From Scytalidium lignicola (lineage: Eukaryota > Ascomycota > Leotiomycetes), in contig NCSJ02000237.1 in assembly GCA_002812745.2 (NCBI GenBank), positions 1 through 64,000 on the forward strand: a stretch of DNA of 64,000 nt, given 5' to 3'. The position numbers and the translations under genes are program-made. Positions 45,880 to 58,975 of the stretch are shown here, one piece after another. Numbering within the stretch: position 1 is the stretch's first letter; each line of letters starts with the position of its first letter. A model generated the notes under the pieces. That model was not told where the DNA came from. It saw only the letters and a program-made list of their open reading frames with translations, and did not search any database.

Positions 45880-47829
45880 TCAACTGCCAGTCGCCATACC
45901 CAACCACGCCTTGATGCTCTCCAGCTCCAGCTGCTGAGCATGCATCACACTTTGCTTTGCACCCTCAAATGGCGAGAACGAATCCTCGCCATGTGCACCT
46001 TCGGCCACGGGCATCACACGACTCGCCATGGGATTCATATACCCTTCCGTGCCAACCGTATTAAAGGGATCAGGCCCACAACCTCCCGAAACGGGATCGT
46101 ACTCTCCCTTGGGAAATAAGATCCGCTCCGAACTCTCAATGTCTTCTCGCGTAAAGTGATATTTCTTCGACAGCTCTTCATATGTCGGGATTTTGTCTAT
46201 GGAAATCCCAAAGGAAGGACAAGCCCCCATGTTTGATGGAGCATTCCACGGCGTTGCTCCCGAAGGTGGGAATATTGTGTCGTTTCCGATGTAATTGCCC
46301 AGGTTGATTGGGTAGTAAGAGCAAGCCAGCGCTAAATAAGGAGTCATCGCGGTTGTCGTGGAAAAAGCGTTTCCAGACCAGTCCCAACATTTCTTCGGGG
46401 TAGGGGCCTGCGAGGCCAGCTCTGATAGAGCACGAAGAACACCTGCATCGTCTTGAGCTTGCTCAGTGGCGTTGATAAGTTTAGGCAGCGCGTTGACAGG
46501 ATAGACCAAGTGCTTCGCCATGCTGTACTGGGCTGCATAGCTGTACTCTGTCAACATGGCCCGTAGAAGAGCTATATATTCCGTTTGATTTGTGGGTTCA
46601 GTACAAATTCCAATGCTCGACACCAGCGTCTTCGGAAGTTTGTTCTGTTCGATGCCATCTGCCAGTTGTTTCAGGGCATTCTTGATTTTACTTGCAGCAC
46701 TGACGGACATATGAGTGTAGAGATTAGAGATGAAATCGAACTCATTTCTCTTGAAAGGGTCTGTAGACGGTTCACCGAAGCATCTTAACGGAGCGGCCCA
46801 GGCAATTGAGCCGTAACGAACTAGGGGTCAGAAGTCTGTGCTTTACAGGGCACTTCAAGGGCTGGAAAACCTCACTTTTTCAATGCGCAAATCATCCAAA
46901 CTCACTCATTCTTCAACTAAAGTGGATGTTCTTTATCCTCCTCCAATGTCATCATGCTTTTTAAGTATAAAGATCAAAACCAAGCACAAAGAAGTAATGC
47001 ATTAACTTCAGAAATATGCAAGCGCTAAATTCAACCTACAACGGAACTTGAGATGATTCAGGTTATGACAGAGGAATAGGAAAAAATACTACAAAAATAG
47101 ATTAATAACCTTATAAAGAAGTATCAAGGCTAGGTACAAGAATTAGTAAAGAAGTGTAGGTAGTTTACATCTAATTAGTTGAATAAATTGATGTTGTTAA
47201 TGCCTTGTAAAGCACAGACTTCTGACCCCTAGTTCGTAAAACGTTTCCGGTCGATTGAGCCTGGTCATCGCACTGATAAAGCCGCCATAAGAGGCACCGG
47301 TGACAATCGCTTTCCCCGCGTCTGGATATCTTGCTCGGACAAGATCAATGAAGGCAACGGAGTCTCCAAGTACATTCTCCAGAGTCATGCTTTTGAATGC
47401 GATCGCAGGGTCCGAGTTGTTTGAAGGTATGCTTTGTCCAAAGAATCGATGTTCAAGCGTCACCGCTAAGGCCCCCAGTTCTTTGGCCCAAGTTGGCACA
47501 ATGCTTGTCCCCTACACATTGGAAGGTCAGTACGATGCGACAACAAAGCGATTATCAAATCTCACCAGGCATTCGATAGTTCGGGATTCTGCTCCTTGAA
47601 GGTACAAAACTGGACCCCCAGGTTTGTAGTATTCATCAATTACTTGGTATTGCTGCTGAAACGTTGCGTTACTGCTCGAATTATGTTCCACTTTCTGCGC
47701 CATGAAGGCAGTTGCACATTCTGTCAAGGACGATAAATTGTCCCGTCGTGTTATGGACCAAGGTGATGCCAAAGAAGGCGTTGCAGTCAAGACTGCCAAG
47801 GCAACTCCGAAGAGAGAATGATGGTGCAT
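45880..47829 (-). pseudogene. Secreted S28-family serine peptidase, split by a MITE
   Basis: Reading from ATG 47829: exon 1 is 47829-47566, then a 54-bp intron, and exon 2 begins at 47511. The coding sequence runs to about 47240, is interrupted by a 420-bp element, and resumes at 46816 to end at 45880. Counting the duplicated TAA once, both halves are in the same frame, with no other defect over about 490 residues. A signal peptide covers about residues 1-22. The nucleophile Ser is in VTGASYGGF, with later candidate triad residues in the Asp-containing EYDPVSGG and the His of EGAHGEDS. Family S28 includes lysosomal Pro-X carboxypeptidase and fungal acid prolyl peptidases. With the insert the protein stops a dozen codons past the junction, before the C-terminal half of the hydrolase, so it should be inactive. 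Confidence 0.88.
46817..47236. mobile_element. Harbinger-like MITE inserted in the S28 gene
   Basis: The 420-bp element begins CGAACTAGGGGTCAG and ends in its inverse. Inverted similarity extends about 40 bases (for example AGTCTGTGCTTTACA inside both ends). It is flanked by TAA at 46814-46816 and at 47237-47239, a 3-bp TWA-type duplication typical of PIF/Harbinger elements. There is no coding capacity. The flanking coding sequence joins exactly when one TAA and the element are left out. Confidence 0.85.
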
Positions 47830-49281
47830 GTTCGCGAAATTTAACCTGTATTGTAAGGAAACTTGCAAAGAATAAATGAGTGCGAGTTAAACATCCAGAG
47901 CTTTGGGACCTTGAAAATGGCATCTTCTTTTATAGCCATAACTTGTTAGCCTATTGATATTCATCCCAGCAATATTACGTAGGAAGAGGTTGTGATGATA
48001 GCGATCAACGCGCGAAATCCTTTCCTCGTAAAAAGAGCGGCCTTCTTAGTTCATGGTGGGTTGTAAACATGGAATTTAGAGCTGCGCCTCTTAAGTCAGT
48101 GGAGAGTGCATTGTAATGCAATGCCAGTTCTGTAGGCGAGAATAATGAGAATAATTAGTAAACAGCTTTGAACAACGTGTTGGGGAAGATCGACAGCACT
48201 TTTACCTTGCCTTTGTAGCCTTCCAAATCGGGTTAGAATCCGAGATGCCAAAAGTATCCCCCTTGAGCCAAAACATCTCACGGCCACTGACGGCTGCAAC
48301 CTTTATTTCTAATTATCCTGAAGTAACCTTTCAGCGGATTTTCAGCTGCCCTCAGCCGCTATGACTGGTCTTAAAAGGCTCGGATTGACAAAGTGACTCT
48401 GCTTGATGCGCTTCGGAGCCCCAGGATTTCCCAGTTCCCAACTGCGGATATCACATTACTGAGCCACGACGNTTTTTCTTCTCCTGCGGACTAACGTAAA
48501 CATCTGGAAACTGGCTCCGTTACTTAGTGCTGACCCCGTAAAGTAAAGAGATCTATTGTTAGAGACCGATAAGATCATCTGCAACCTAATGTCAATAAGA
48601 TGATTTCGTGTTCAACTCAGCAAATTACAGTCCATTATCATCTCTGACTTCATACCTAACCACGCATTTAGGAAGCAGATCGTCTTCCCCAGCCTGCTCA
48701 CAGACTGTATAAGCCTGAAAAGCGGTTGAATATGCCTTGAATATTCTATCCTTGTATGCCAGCACCTCCGCCTTCAGCTTGGAAACGATGCATATACGCG
48801 GCAAATAAGCCGGGCATCCAAGACATCGCGTTTACCTAGCCCAGTATCAGGGAAATTTGTCGCTCAGCACTCAGGGCGGGCTCTCCAAAGTCGGTCAAGA
48901 TCCTGGTACAACGCTGAGTCCTGAAAATATGATCTGCGTAGTGAATATTATGTTATTCGATGAAGCCATGTCCGTGGACTTAGCCTCGCTGATTTGACTT
49001 CCATTTCTAGACATACAACCGATGCCTCGAACCTCGAACTTTTCTATTCTGGTATGTTTTCTAGCCTCACGCTATGTCATACCTCTTAAGACTCGCAAGT
49101 GACGCGAGTAGAGTGAGTTGATCCTTCTATATGTCACGATGCTCTCCTGTAGAACATCAAAATATAAGTATCAACCAGAAACCCTCGATTCTTGCTCATC
49201 ATAAACAAGATCAATCGACCGACCTCAATTTCATCATACTGACGTCCCCTTATCGACAAGCACTCGCTAAACAGTACCTCA
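47830..49281. promoter_or_regulatory. Divergent upstream region between two peptidase-like genes
   Basis: About 1.45 kb between diverging starts. No coding sequence is recognised. An ambiguous base lies at 48472 beside a T run. Confidence 0.35.
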
Positions 49282-50982
49282 ATGCACACGGGCACAATGC
49301 TCAAAGCCACCCGACGCCTTCTTCCAGCCATTTTACTTACCGGCTTCACTCCCGTTTTGGCTTCTCCAGTTTCGCTCAACCAAAGCACTATCCTCAATTG
49401 GAAGAATTGTTCTTCCTCTTTAGGCTGGCCTTCGGATTTTCAATGTGCTGAGCTTGCTGTTCCTTTGGATTAGAACGACCTTCATGGGCCAAACATCACC
49501 CTTTTCATGAACAAAGCACCAGCTACAGACCCAAGTAAACGGATCGGAAGCTTGATCCTAAATCCTGGCGGGTAGATGCAGCAATTTCCCATTGCAAGGG
49601 TGGTTCGAATTTTGTTTCCTCCAATTATCACTACAACGCAGATACGTCGCTGACAAGTCTTAAAGACCAGGAGGAAATGGTACCAAAATGGTTATCGAAT
49701 TAGTGACGGACCCATCTACTGGAGCATCCCCTGCTTTGCGAGAGCATTTCGACCTGATTGGGCCCGATCCACGAGCTGTCGGAGCAAGTACTCCAACTCA
49801 ATGTGATCCAGACCTCTGGAATAAGCGCATGACAAAATTTCCTAAGGATGAGAAAGCTTTCAACGAGGTGGTAGCGCACTGGGAAAAAATTGGTGCAGAT
49901 TGCATGCAGAGGACTGGACCAAGTTTCAATTATTCTGATACCATAAGTGCCGCTCGCGACCTGGAAGCCATCCGCCTCGCGCTTGGTGAAGGTCCTCTTA
50001 ACTTCATGGGTTGGTTCCTTTCTCCTTTTTATAAAGTTCATGGGATATTGATACGCTCTTGACTACTCCCATATAAAACCACGAATATGACTGACACCAA
50101 GTACTAGGCTTCTCATATGGTACTCTCCTTAGGTCTCAATACGCAGAGCTGTTTCCCGGCAACATCCGTGCAATGGTGCTTGACGCAAACGGTGACCACT
50201 CATACACTGGGACTCAATTCGCCCTACAAGAAATGAGGGATTATGAAATCGTTGTCGAACATTTCGTCGAATGGGCTGCTACCAATGAAACATCGCCGTT
50301 GAAAGGCAAAGATGTTGGAAAATTACTCGATGAGCTCTTCACATGTGCCGATGAGAAGCCAGTCCCTGCTCCAGGATGTAAGCAAGACAGCTCCAGGCCC
50401 TTGCCATGCCGACCGGATGTGACTGGCGAAGAAATGAAGATTCTTCTGCAGGATCTCATCATTTTCCCTTTCAGGTATCCGTTAGTTGCGGAGCTCGTAC
50501 AGGAAGCGCTCAATGGCAACGCTACAGGTCTATCTGCGAGTTGGTACACCGGTTCTTCTCACTCGGACTTCTCACAAAACGCCATCTTCTGTCAGGACTG
50601 GTTGCATTCAAACACATGGACGGAATTTGTCAATACTGACAATCTTCTACGCAGTGTATCGCCTCACCTTCAAGGTGTGACTTGGTTTGCCTTTATGGAA
50701 GTTATGTGCCAGAATTGGCCCTCACCCATTACCAATCCCCAAAGACCGATCAATATCACTGGTACTTCCGCACCCATCTTACTAGTTAACGCCATTTATG
50801 ACCCACAAAGTCCCTATGCGATGGCAGTGACTTTGCAGAGAGGTATTGAAGGCTCGGTGCTGCTCAGTAGGGATGGAGATGGACACAGCTCGTACTCAGA
50901 ACATGGACAGACGCAAAAGGCCGTGGATGACTACTTGATCAACTTGAACCTGCCAGCTATGGGCACTGTCTACGACACATAA
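49282..50982 (+). pseudogene. Secreted TAP-like alpha/beta hydrolase (tripeptidyl-aminopeptidase type), one nonsense codon
   Basis: Three exons (49282-49571, 49666-50009, 50108-50982) join to about 502 codons with one in-frame TAG at 49471-49473, where relatives usually have Trp after VPLD. A TGG-to-TAG change is a RIP-type transition. A signal peptide is at the N-terminus (ATRRLLPAILLTGFTPVLA). The oxyanion segment LNPGGPGGNG is rebuilt across the first intron, and the nucleophile elbow GFSYGT across the second. The Asp (LLVNAIYDPQSP) and His (DGDGHSSY) are in the C-terminal TAP-like domain. Relatives release short peptides from N-termini outside the cell. Unless the TAG is a sequencing error or read through, the product is truncated after about 63 residues. 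Confidence 0.82.
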
Positions 50983-52650
50983 ATAGTGAAGGAGTTGAGT
51001 ACGAGAGACAAAGGACTGGAAGATGAGAATCAAATGATAACTGCGGAGGAAAATGAGCTAGATGAGAGTTGAAGCATGTATTATTGACTTTGTTTAATCA
51101 AGAATATGAAGGCAGGGCAACTGGATAGTATAGAAAACACAAGACATTCCTCCTCCCCTTAACTTTATATTATATTCTACAGGGCTTAATCTAACACATC
51201 TAGAAACATGGACAATAAGATGAGCATTCTTTGTAATTAGAATCCTCAACTGTTAATTAAATAAAGCTAAGCTAATAGTAATAATATTTCTCTATCTACT
51301 CCTACACTAAAATTCAAAGTACTATAGATTTATACAATATCAACCTTTTCAAATCTCAACAACTATACGTTTTTGTATTAAATAGAACTTCGTACAAACT
51401 ATTAAAAGTTAAATATTGTACCTTTTTATTTCAGTCACGAAATGAAATGTATTTTGTTTTCAAAGTTCAATGAACAAATTGGAATTATATAGGCCATCCT
51501 TAAATCCACATACGGTTTACCTAAATCCACACACAATCTCCGGTACCGGTGTCCGTGTGCCAAACTTTCCCCTATACAATTTATTAGTAATCTAGATATG
51601 CCCTTAGATTCGGTACACATAAGACATGCAGGCGTTAGGGCGTACAATGCTATAATAAAAGAATACTATAATTATTATAATTACAGCTTTCTTAGCCATT
51701 TTTATCACTTTATTCAAGCTCTAGATAACATCTTTATACAGCTTTGCTCTTTTAGAAAATCTATATCCTGATTTGGAAGCTTTACACACTTCTATTTAAG
51801 CTTGAGCACATAGTAATGGCTATGCTTTTACCAAATATAATAGCAATTCTTAAAGAGTATTATATACTTGTACTTGAAAAGGGAATTACTAATTTAAAAG
51901 CAAAAAGAGTAAAGTTTACACTTTTAGACAACATAAAAGGAGCTTTAAGAAGTGTAATTATAATATAAGAGTAATTACTATATTAGAAGATAAGAGTTAA
52001 AGACTTAAAGTTATAAAGTTTATACATAATTATAATGTTAATCAAGTTATTACTTATCCTCAGTATAAAATAACTAATTTAAATGTTAAATAATATATTT
52101 ATATTATAACTTATGTACATATTAACATNAAAAAACTTTTAAATACTTAATTTCCTTCTTTTCAACAAATATTCTCTTAAAATCAAGTAATATTATTAAT
52201 ATTATATAAAGTGCAAGATTAGAGGATTTAGCTAGTAAAACATTAATTTAATAGTTATTATATGTTTTACTTTATTTTATTTATTTATTGTTTACTAATA
52301 AATTAAGTAGAAACTTATATACTAGCTGATCGGTCTAGACTGGACTAGACCATGGGTTTTGTGGGGATTGTGCTTAGACTGTAAACTATATGAAAATTTT
52401 AAGACTGGACTATAAGATTATAGTCTAGTCTAGCTTAAAAAATTAAGATTATATATTAATATTAGATTATACTCAGACTGTACTCAGATTATATAGTTTA
52501 AAATGTTATTATATTTAGTATATTTTTGTCTTATTTAAGTAATATTAATAAATTACAATTTTACTTTATTTAAATCAGATTATAATTTAGTTTAGCTTAA
52601 AAAATGAAGACTGTTTTATAGTTTAGTCTAGACCAGATTATAGGGTTATA
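50983..52650. other. AT-rich decayed region with TCTAG-rich repeats
   Basis: No gene. From 51.2 kb the base composition drops sharply to AT. Between 52330 and 52640 variants of AGTCTAGACTAGAC recur many times on both strands. Similar motifs appear at 59340-59425, on the other side of the Gypsy element, so the element probably landed inside this repeat. Confidence 0.5.
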
Positions 52651-52999
52651 TGTTACAAGACTACTTACGACATAGTCATGTAGGGTAGGTCTGGTCACTC
52701 TCACAGGGTTTATGTGGAAGTAAGATGTCTGGAGTTATAGTAAACAAGTATATATAGTAGAGTTGTAACTTAGATTGAACACAAGGTTCTTAACTAAAGC
52801 TTAAGGAGTATGTTCTTATATAGACAATCAGTGCTACTCCTCATGCAGGCACTTTACCTGGTCTAACAGGTTTAACACTTAGACTTGTAAACCTTGTAAA
52901 CCTGTGTTAGTCATGTGACCTAACCCCTTACTTAGTCCCTGACCCTCCATAGGCTACCATTCTAGCACTTATCAGGTTATGATTGTAAGAGTTGTAACA
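52651..52999 (-). repeat. 3' LTR of the Gypsy element
   Basis: This is a 349-bp direct repeat of 58976-59324 with TGTTAC...GTAACA ends. It keeps more C/G than the other LTR, so the two were mutated unevenly. Confidence 0.92.
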
Positions 53000-53029
53000 C
53001 TATCCCCTTTTTATCCTAACGTTATCCTA

Positions 53030-56000
53030 ACACTTAATTAATGACGTTGAACAATCTTTATTGTTCTTCTTACTATGCTTTCTTTTATTCCAATATACTA
53101 CCTAAATCTTTTCATTACTTACAACACCTTCATTTGTCTGAACTAATAAAGACCTTTGGTAATATAATAACTTTGTGTTGTTTTTACAAAAACAATAGTC
53201 ATCCTTGTATTAAGTCCTTTAGTCATCTTAAATGTTCTGAATATATCAAGATTAATCATCGTTATGAGATTAGTCCTAGTACCAAAAAGATAAACTGCCT
53301 TCTCAAGGAAGAAGAGCATTTTGAACAAGTAGAAGAAGAAGCTTTAGCATAAGCTGCTTAAGCTTATAAGCTACAGAAATAGTTGAAAACTTATGCTTGT
53401 AAAATGATTAAAATAAATTCAAGAACTCTAAATGAACTTGACAAAATAAAGAAGAAGGAAAGGTTGGAAAAGGAAAAGTTAAATTCTTTAGTCTTTATTA
53501 AAAACTTATTATATCCTCTTGATGAAGATAAGTAATATTCCTCAGTTAACTCTTCTTTATTGAGTATTGACATTGTTAATCCTTTATTTATCTTGTTAAC
53601 TTAATTATTTCTTCCTCTTAAGGATCCTTTCTAATTAGAGTTTAGTGATAATTCTTTACTATCNTTTTTAACATTTTTCAGATGCTTAGTAAGTTCTTAT
53701 GAATTGTCTGATTCTAGAAATCTTTCTTATTTAACTAAATACTGAATTTTCTTATACTAATATCTATAGTCTAAGATTTTCTTGATTACTTATTTCTTAT
53801 TAAGTTATGATTTAATCTTTATACTTAATGTTAATAGTATATTCTTAAATGTTAGTTTTAATAATGTTGTATAAAATACAAGATGTATCTTTATAACTTT
53901 TAATAGCTTTAATTTGATTGTTATTAGTTTGTAAACTTCTTTAACCTTGAATAGTCTTAACTTTACAAAGTCAAGTTTGTTGTTTAGTCTTTTTGTTCAT
54001 AGATTTTTCTGTTGAAGATAAACTTTATCCTCCTTTTTATACATAAGTTCTATACTATATTTCTTATCATAATGTGTTTTCATCTTTTCCTTTGCAAATT
54101 GTATTGTTTTTATTACCTTAGTATATGNTTTATATAGTCTTTTTACTAATTTGTCTGTTGAGTTGGATAAAGACTATAATTCAACTTCTATCCAGAATTT
54201 GTCTAGTTCCCTTTTATAATTCATATAAAATGGAGTAAATCTTATTACTTTGTGCTTTGAGCTGTTATAAGCTAATTATGCTAATAGTAATAGTCTTTGC
54301 TAGTCATCTTGTTTATAATCTATATAATATCACAAATATATCTTTAATATCTAGTTTAATCTCTTTATTTGATTATTAGTCTATAGATAAAATGCTATTA
54401 ACATCCTTTTATTAACTCTTATATATTTAGTCAAAGTTTCTTAAAACTTTAAAGTAAAGTATATGTTTTGATTAGATATAATACCTTTTAGTACTCTAAA
54501 CAATATTATTATATGTTAAAAAAACNACTTTTGTAACNTTTTTCTACACTTTATATTTTATCCTATGATATGAAGATTGTATATTTCATAAATAAGTCTA
54601 TTATTATTAATATACTATTATAGTCCTTTCTTGTTAATAAGTCTCTTGACTTTGGTAATTTAGTAATGAAGTCTTATACAATAATTTGTTATAGTCAAAT
54701 TAGTATTTCAGGAGGTTAAAGTGNTTTTATAAGGCTTTTACCTTAAGTTCTTTACTCTTTTACAAATATTATATTCCTTGATAACTTTCTTCATTATTTG
54801 TCTTATTTAGTATAAGTAATAATCCCTCTGGATTTTATAATAGGTTTGTTTAGCCTTAAAATATTTATTCTGTAATAAGGTATATTATTCCTTTAAGAAT
54901 TCCTTTAACAATTTCTTAAGAATGTATAACTTCTTATCCTTGTACTATAACTTGTTAATTTGTTCTTATTAATCTTCTTTTAACTTATGTTCAATGTCCT
55001 TTAAGTTTTCTTTGAATAATTCATTCTGAATTTTTTCAATCTAATCTTGATTGACTATTGTTAATATGAACATTAATTGTCCTTAATTATAAGTGATTTC
55101 CTTTTCATTATCTGTTAAGACTACTTATTACAAGCTTAATTCCTCTTTGTCTATATACTCTGGTTTTTGACTAAGAGTATCTGCTTGTCTATTGTTAATT
55201 CTTTTAACATGTTGAATTTTAAAATCATATTCTGATAAGGTTTCTGCTTATTTAGCTTATCTTATGTTTAACTCTTTAAATGTTATAAAATACTTTAAAT
55301 TTATATGATCTGTTAATATCTCTATCTGTTCTCTTACCTTTGTTGTATATATCCTCTATTTCTTTAGTACATTTATTATCATCAATAACTCTTTGTTGTG
55401 GATAGAGTAGTTTTACTTGGTTAGGCTGAACTTTCTTGAATAAAAAGCAAGTGGTTTTTAACCTTTTTACTTGTCTTGCTAGCTTAGAATTACATTTAAA
55501 ATATAGTTTAATGTATTTGTTTTAATTTGAATAAGTCTTTTTAAGTTGAAGATTTTAAGACTTTAGTCCTCTTTAAAGGCTTCTTTAATTGTGTTAAAGG
55601 CTTCTTATTGTTCTTTTCCCCATTTGTATAGTATATTCTTCTTAGTTAATTTGGTTAATAATAATATTATTCTTCAGTAATTTCTTATAAACTTTTAATA
55701 ATAGTTTACAAAGCTTNAAAAAGCTTTGTAATTCTTTAACTATTCTGGGTATTACTTATTCTTTGATGGTTTTAGTTTTTTCTTTAATTGTCCTAACCTT
55801 ATTATATACTATAATATATCTTAAAAACTATACTTTTGTTTTATAGAATTTGCATTTCCTTAGTTTATAACAAAAGCTTGTTTTTTATAATACTTTAAGA
55901 ATAATTTTCACATGGATTTTATGTTCTTTTAACGTTTTTAAAAATATTAAGATATTATCTAAATATACTATTATAAACTTTTCTAAATGCTTTTTAATAA

Positions 56001-58930
56001 CCTTGTTTATAATCCTTTGTATTATAATAAGTATGTTTGTCAATCCAAACAGTATAATTAATAGCTTATATAACTTATATTTAGTCTTGATAATAACTTT
56101 CCATTTATCTTCTTTCTTTATTCTGATAAGGTTGAATGCTGATTATAAATCTAATTTTATAAAGAATTTAACACCTTTAAACTTGTCCTTAGTAGTCTTT
56201 ATTAATAGTAATAGATATTAGTTCTTGATTGTTCTTTTATTCAAACTTTTGTAGTCTTTACAAGGCTTGTCTTTTAAGTTATTTAGTTTCTTCATAAATA
56301 ATAACAATACTCTTGTTAAAGAGTTTGACTTCTGATATAATCCTTTCTTAACCATCTTGTTTAACTATTCTTTTATTACTTTGTCCTTTGCTGTTATTGT
56401 TAAGTATATTAGCTTAAATAGTAGTTAGAATTCTTCTTTAAGGTTAATCTTATGATTTTACAGTTGATATTCTAATAATGTTAAGTCTTTTGGTCTTTCT
56501 TTAAATAACTTTATCTATTCCTTGTATTCTTTGGGAATATGTTTAAAACCTTTGTCTTAGCTTGATTAATTCAAAATCAAACTGATTTCCATGTCCTTGA
56601 TTATAAGTTAACTATGTTTAATCATATGAATAACTTGAGGTTCTTTATCCTTTATTGTTTTCATTAATACCTCTTGTAGTAACTCTTGTGGAAACTTTAT
56701 AATCTCTTCTTATTAGTCAATTCTTAAGTTGTTTTCTTGTATCTAAGGTATTTTTAGGATTATTTTAAAGTTCTTAATATAAGTTATATCAAACATTATC
56801 TTTTCTTGATGACTAGCTTTAACTTTTATAATTATTAGCCTTGTTTTTACTTTGACACTTTTTTGTTATAAGAGAACTATTTACAAGTCTAATCAGATAA
56901 CTTTAATCTTTAACTTAGGTATTTATATTTAATTTTACCATTATATCTAATGTTATGAAATTTCTTACAACTTTAAAATCTATTAATACTTTAACCTTCT
57001 GTTTAACTATTTTAACTTTTAAAAATAATGTATTCTTATTAAGAACTCTAAGTCTTAATTCTTTAACTATTCTCNTTTTTTACATTATTAGTGGTCTATC
57101 TTCAGCTATCTGCTGAGTTTAATGATTATGGTTGACNTTTTTCATTACTCTTCTTCTACTTCATTTTCTGTAATTCTTAAGGCTAATTCTTAGATTTCTT
57201 TGACATTTACTTTATTAATACTTAGAATTATTACTTTTGCCTTAGGATCTAGAAACTTATCTAGTTTCTCTTATACTCTTACTTGGTAGTCTATGATTAA
57301 TCTTAATATTCATCTAATACTTCTTATTAGTAGATTCTCTTTGCTTAAGACATTATTACTTATCTTATGCTTGTATACTTAAGTCCTTATTAATAGGTTA
57401 TGTTTCTTCTAAACAAGTTGGTTAAAAGTCTTCTTGTTTAATATCTATTAATTGAATCCTAATAAATGTTCTTATTTACTAATCTTAAGTAATCTTAATA
57501 TTACTTCTTATGATTATAATCTACTTTGAGTAAGTATAATAGTTTTATAACTTCTTTTAGTAACTAATACTAGGTTATCTTAATCATAATATAATTTACT
57601 GGTTATCTTAGTCTTCTACCAGAAGATCTTATCATTACTTCTCTTTAGAAGATATATAATCTTCTAACATCTTAGATATTAGATTTTGATCTAGCAATAT
57701 ACTCTTAACTAGAGTTATTTCTTAATATCAGATGTTTTCTTAGTAGTATTTTCTTTTAAGTACATCTTAAGGTTCTTGAAGATCTTTATACTAAGTATAT
57801 TAATCTAAACTTCTTCATAACTTAATAATAATAACTCTTGTTTAGAAATGCTCATAATACTTATGCTTATAGTTATTATTTATCTTCCTTTATCCTTGTA
57901 ACTACTAACAAAATGCTTAAGAAGTTTACATTTGAAGTATAACTTTTTTTCCTTTTAGTTTTTTAACTTTTCAAGGTTAATTCTAAATGAATTCCCTTTT
58001 CTCTTAAGCTTTTGATTCTTGCTTTTTTAAGGTTTTCCTTTTTCAACTATATTAAGGTTTATAAGATCTTCTTATGATTGTAATTTCTTTGTTTGATTGT
58101 TATTTTCACTTATAAAGTAAGATAATCCTTTTTTTGTCTAATTTCTTTTTTATATAATTAATTTCTGATTTTGATATACTGATTAATTAAGGTTTCTAAG
58201 TCCAAGATTAACATTCCTCAATATAATTCATTGTATATTTCATCTTTTAATCTTCTCTTATATTACATTATAAAAGCCNTTTTTATTCTAATCCATTCTA
58301 ACTGAATATTGTTTGAACAAGGTAATATAATCATTAACAATTCTTGTTTGTTTAAGATAGTAGAATTATTATTCTACGTTTCTCTTCTTATTAATGTCTT
58401 TGAACAACTTATTAAGTTCCTTTATATATTTACTATAACTGTTAAGGAGTTTTCAAGTTTCCTTATTAGTTAAATCTCTTGTATAACTGAAGTAATCATT
58501 CAAAAATGGTTAGAATTAATTTATTATAATTCCTTTAAGGTATAATGTTGCTTATAATACTCTTTACATGTTATCTATAAGTACTTGTTTATTCAACACT
58601 AGATATGTCCTTGTCTGTACTAAGTATACTTTAAGCTTGTTCTTATCTTTATAAAAGAAGTCTAGTTTAGTTACTTTTACTTCTTCCCCTGATAATCTTC
58701 TAGCATTACTTATAACAATTGTTGATAGTCTAAATAGTAAAGTTGATAGTCCTGATGAAAGTCCTTTTACAAGTCTTTTAACTACTAATTTAACTAATAA
58801 TCTAACTTGTGCTAAGTTTATAACTTCATTTTCTAAGTCAACTTCTTCACTTAAGCTTTTACTTACTAAGCTTTCTTCAGAACTCTTTTCAAAGCTTTCT
58901 AAACTAATTATTATATCTCTGTCTAATACT
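53030..58930 (-). pseudogene. Gypsy gag-pol remnant
   Basis: Recognisable blocks on the minus strand, in 5'-3' order, are as follows. An acidic gag N-terminus lies near 58850. A zinc knuckle lies at 57898-57939 in which the first and last Cys positions are now Tyr. A protease segment (RNFITLDIMVKL) lies near 56980. Reverse transcriptase follows near 56500-55900, with FGLTNI and YLDNILIF (55954-55965 encodes YLDN). The integrase zinc region has YYKIQRDYY and CKRVKN near 54740-54860, and the integrase core FITKLPKSRD is near 54650. The YLDD motif changed to YLDN by a G-to-A transition. Dozens of stops; dead. Confidence 0.88.
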
Positions 58931-58975
58931 TGTTCAAGTTTAACATAACTTACTTTTATACAATAATGTTCAAAA

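Noticed and set aside
52330..52640. TCTAG repeats considered as a CRISPR-like array
   Set aside because: Repeat units vary in length and spacing, and the genome is eukaryotic.
53041..53573. Short open frames inside the Gypsy 3' end
   Set aside because: Chance frames in RIP-decayed DNA; the element's own coding sense is the minus strand.
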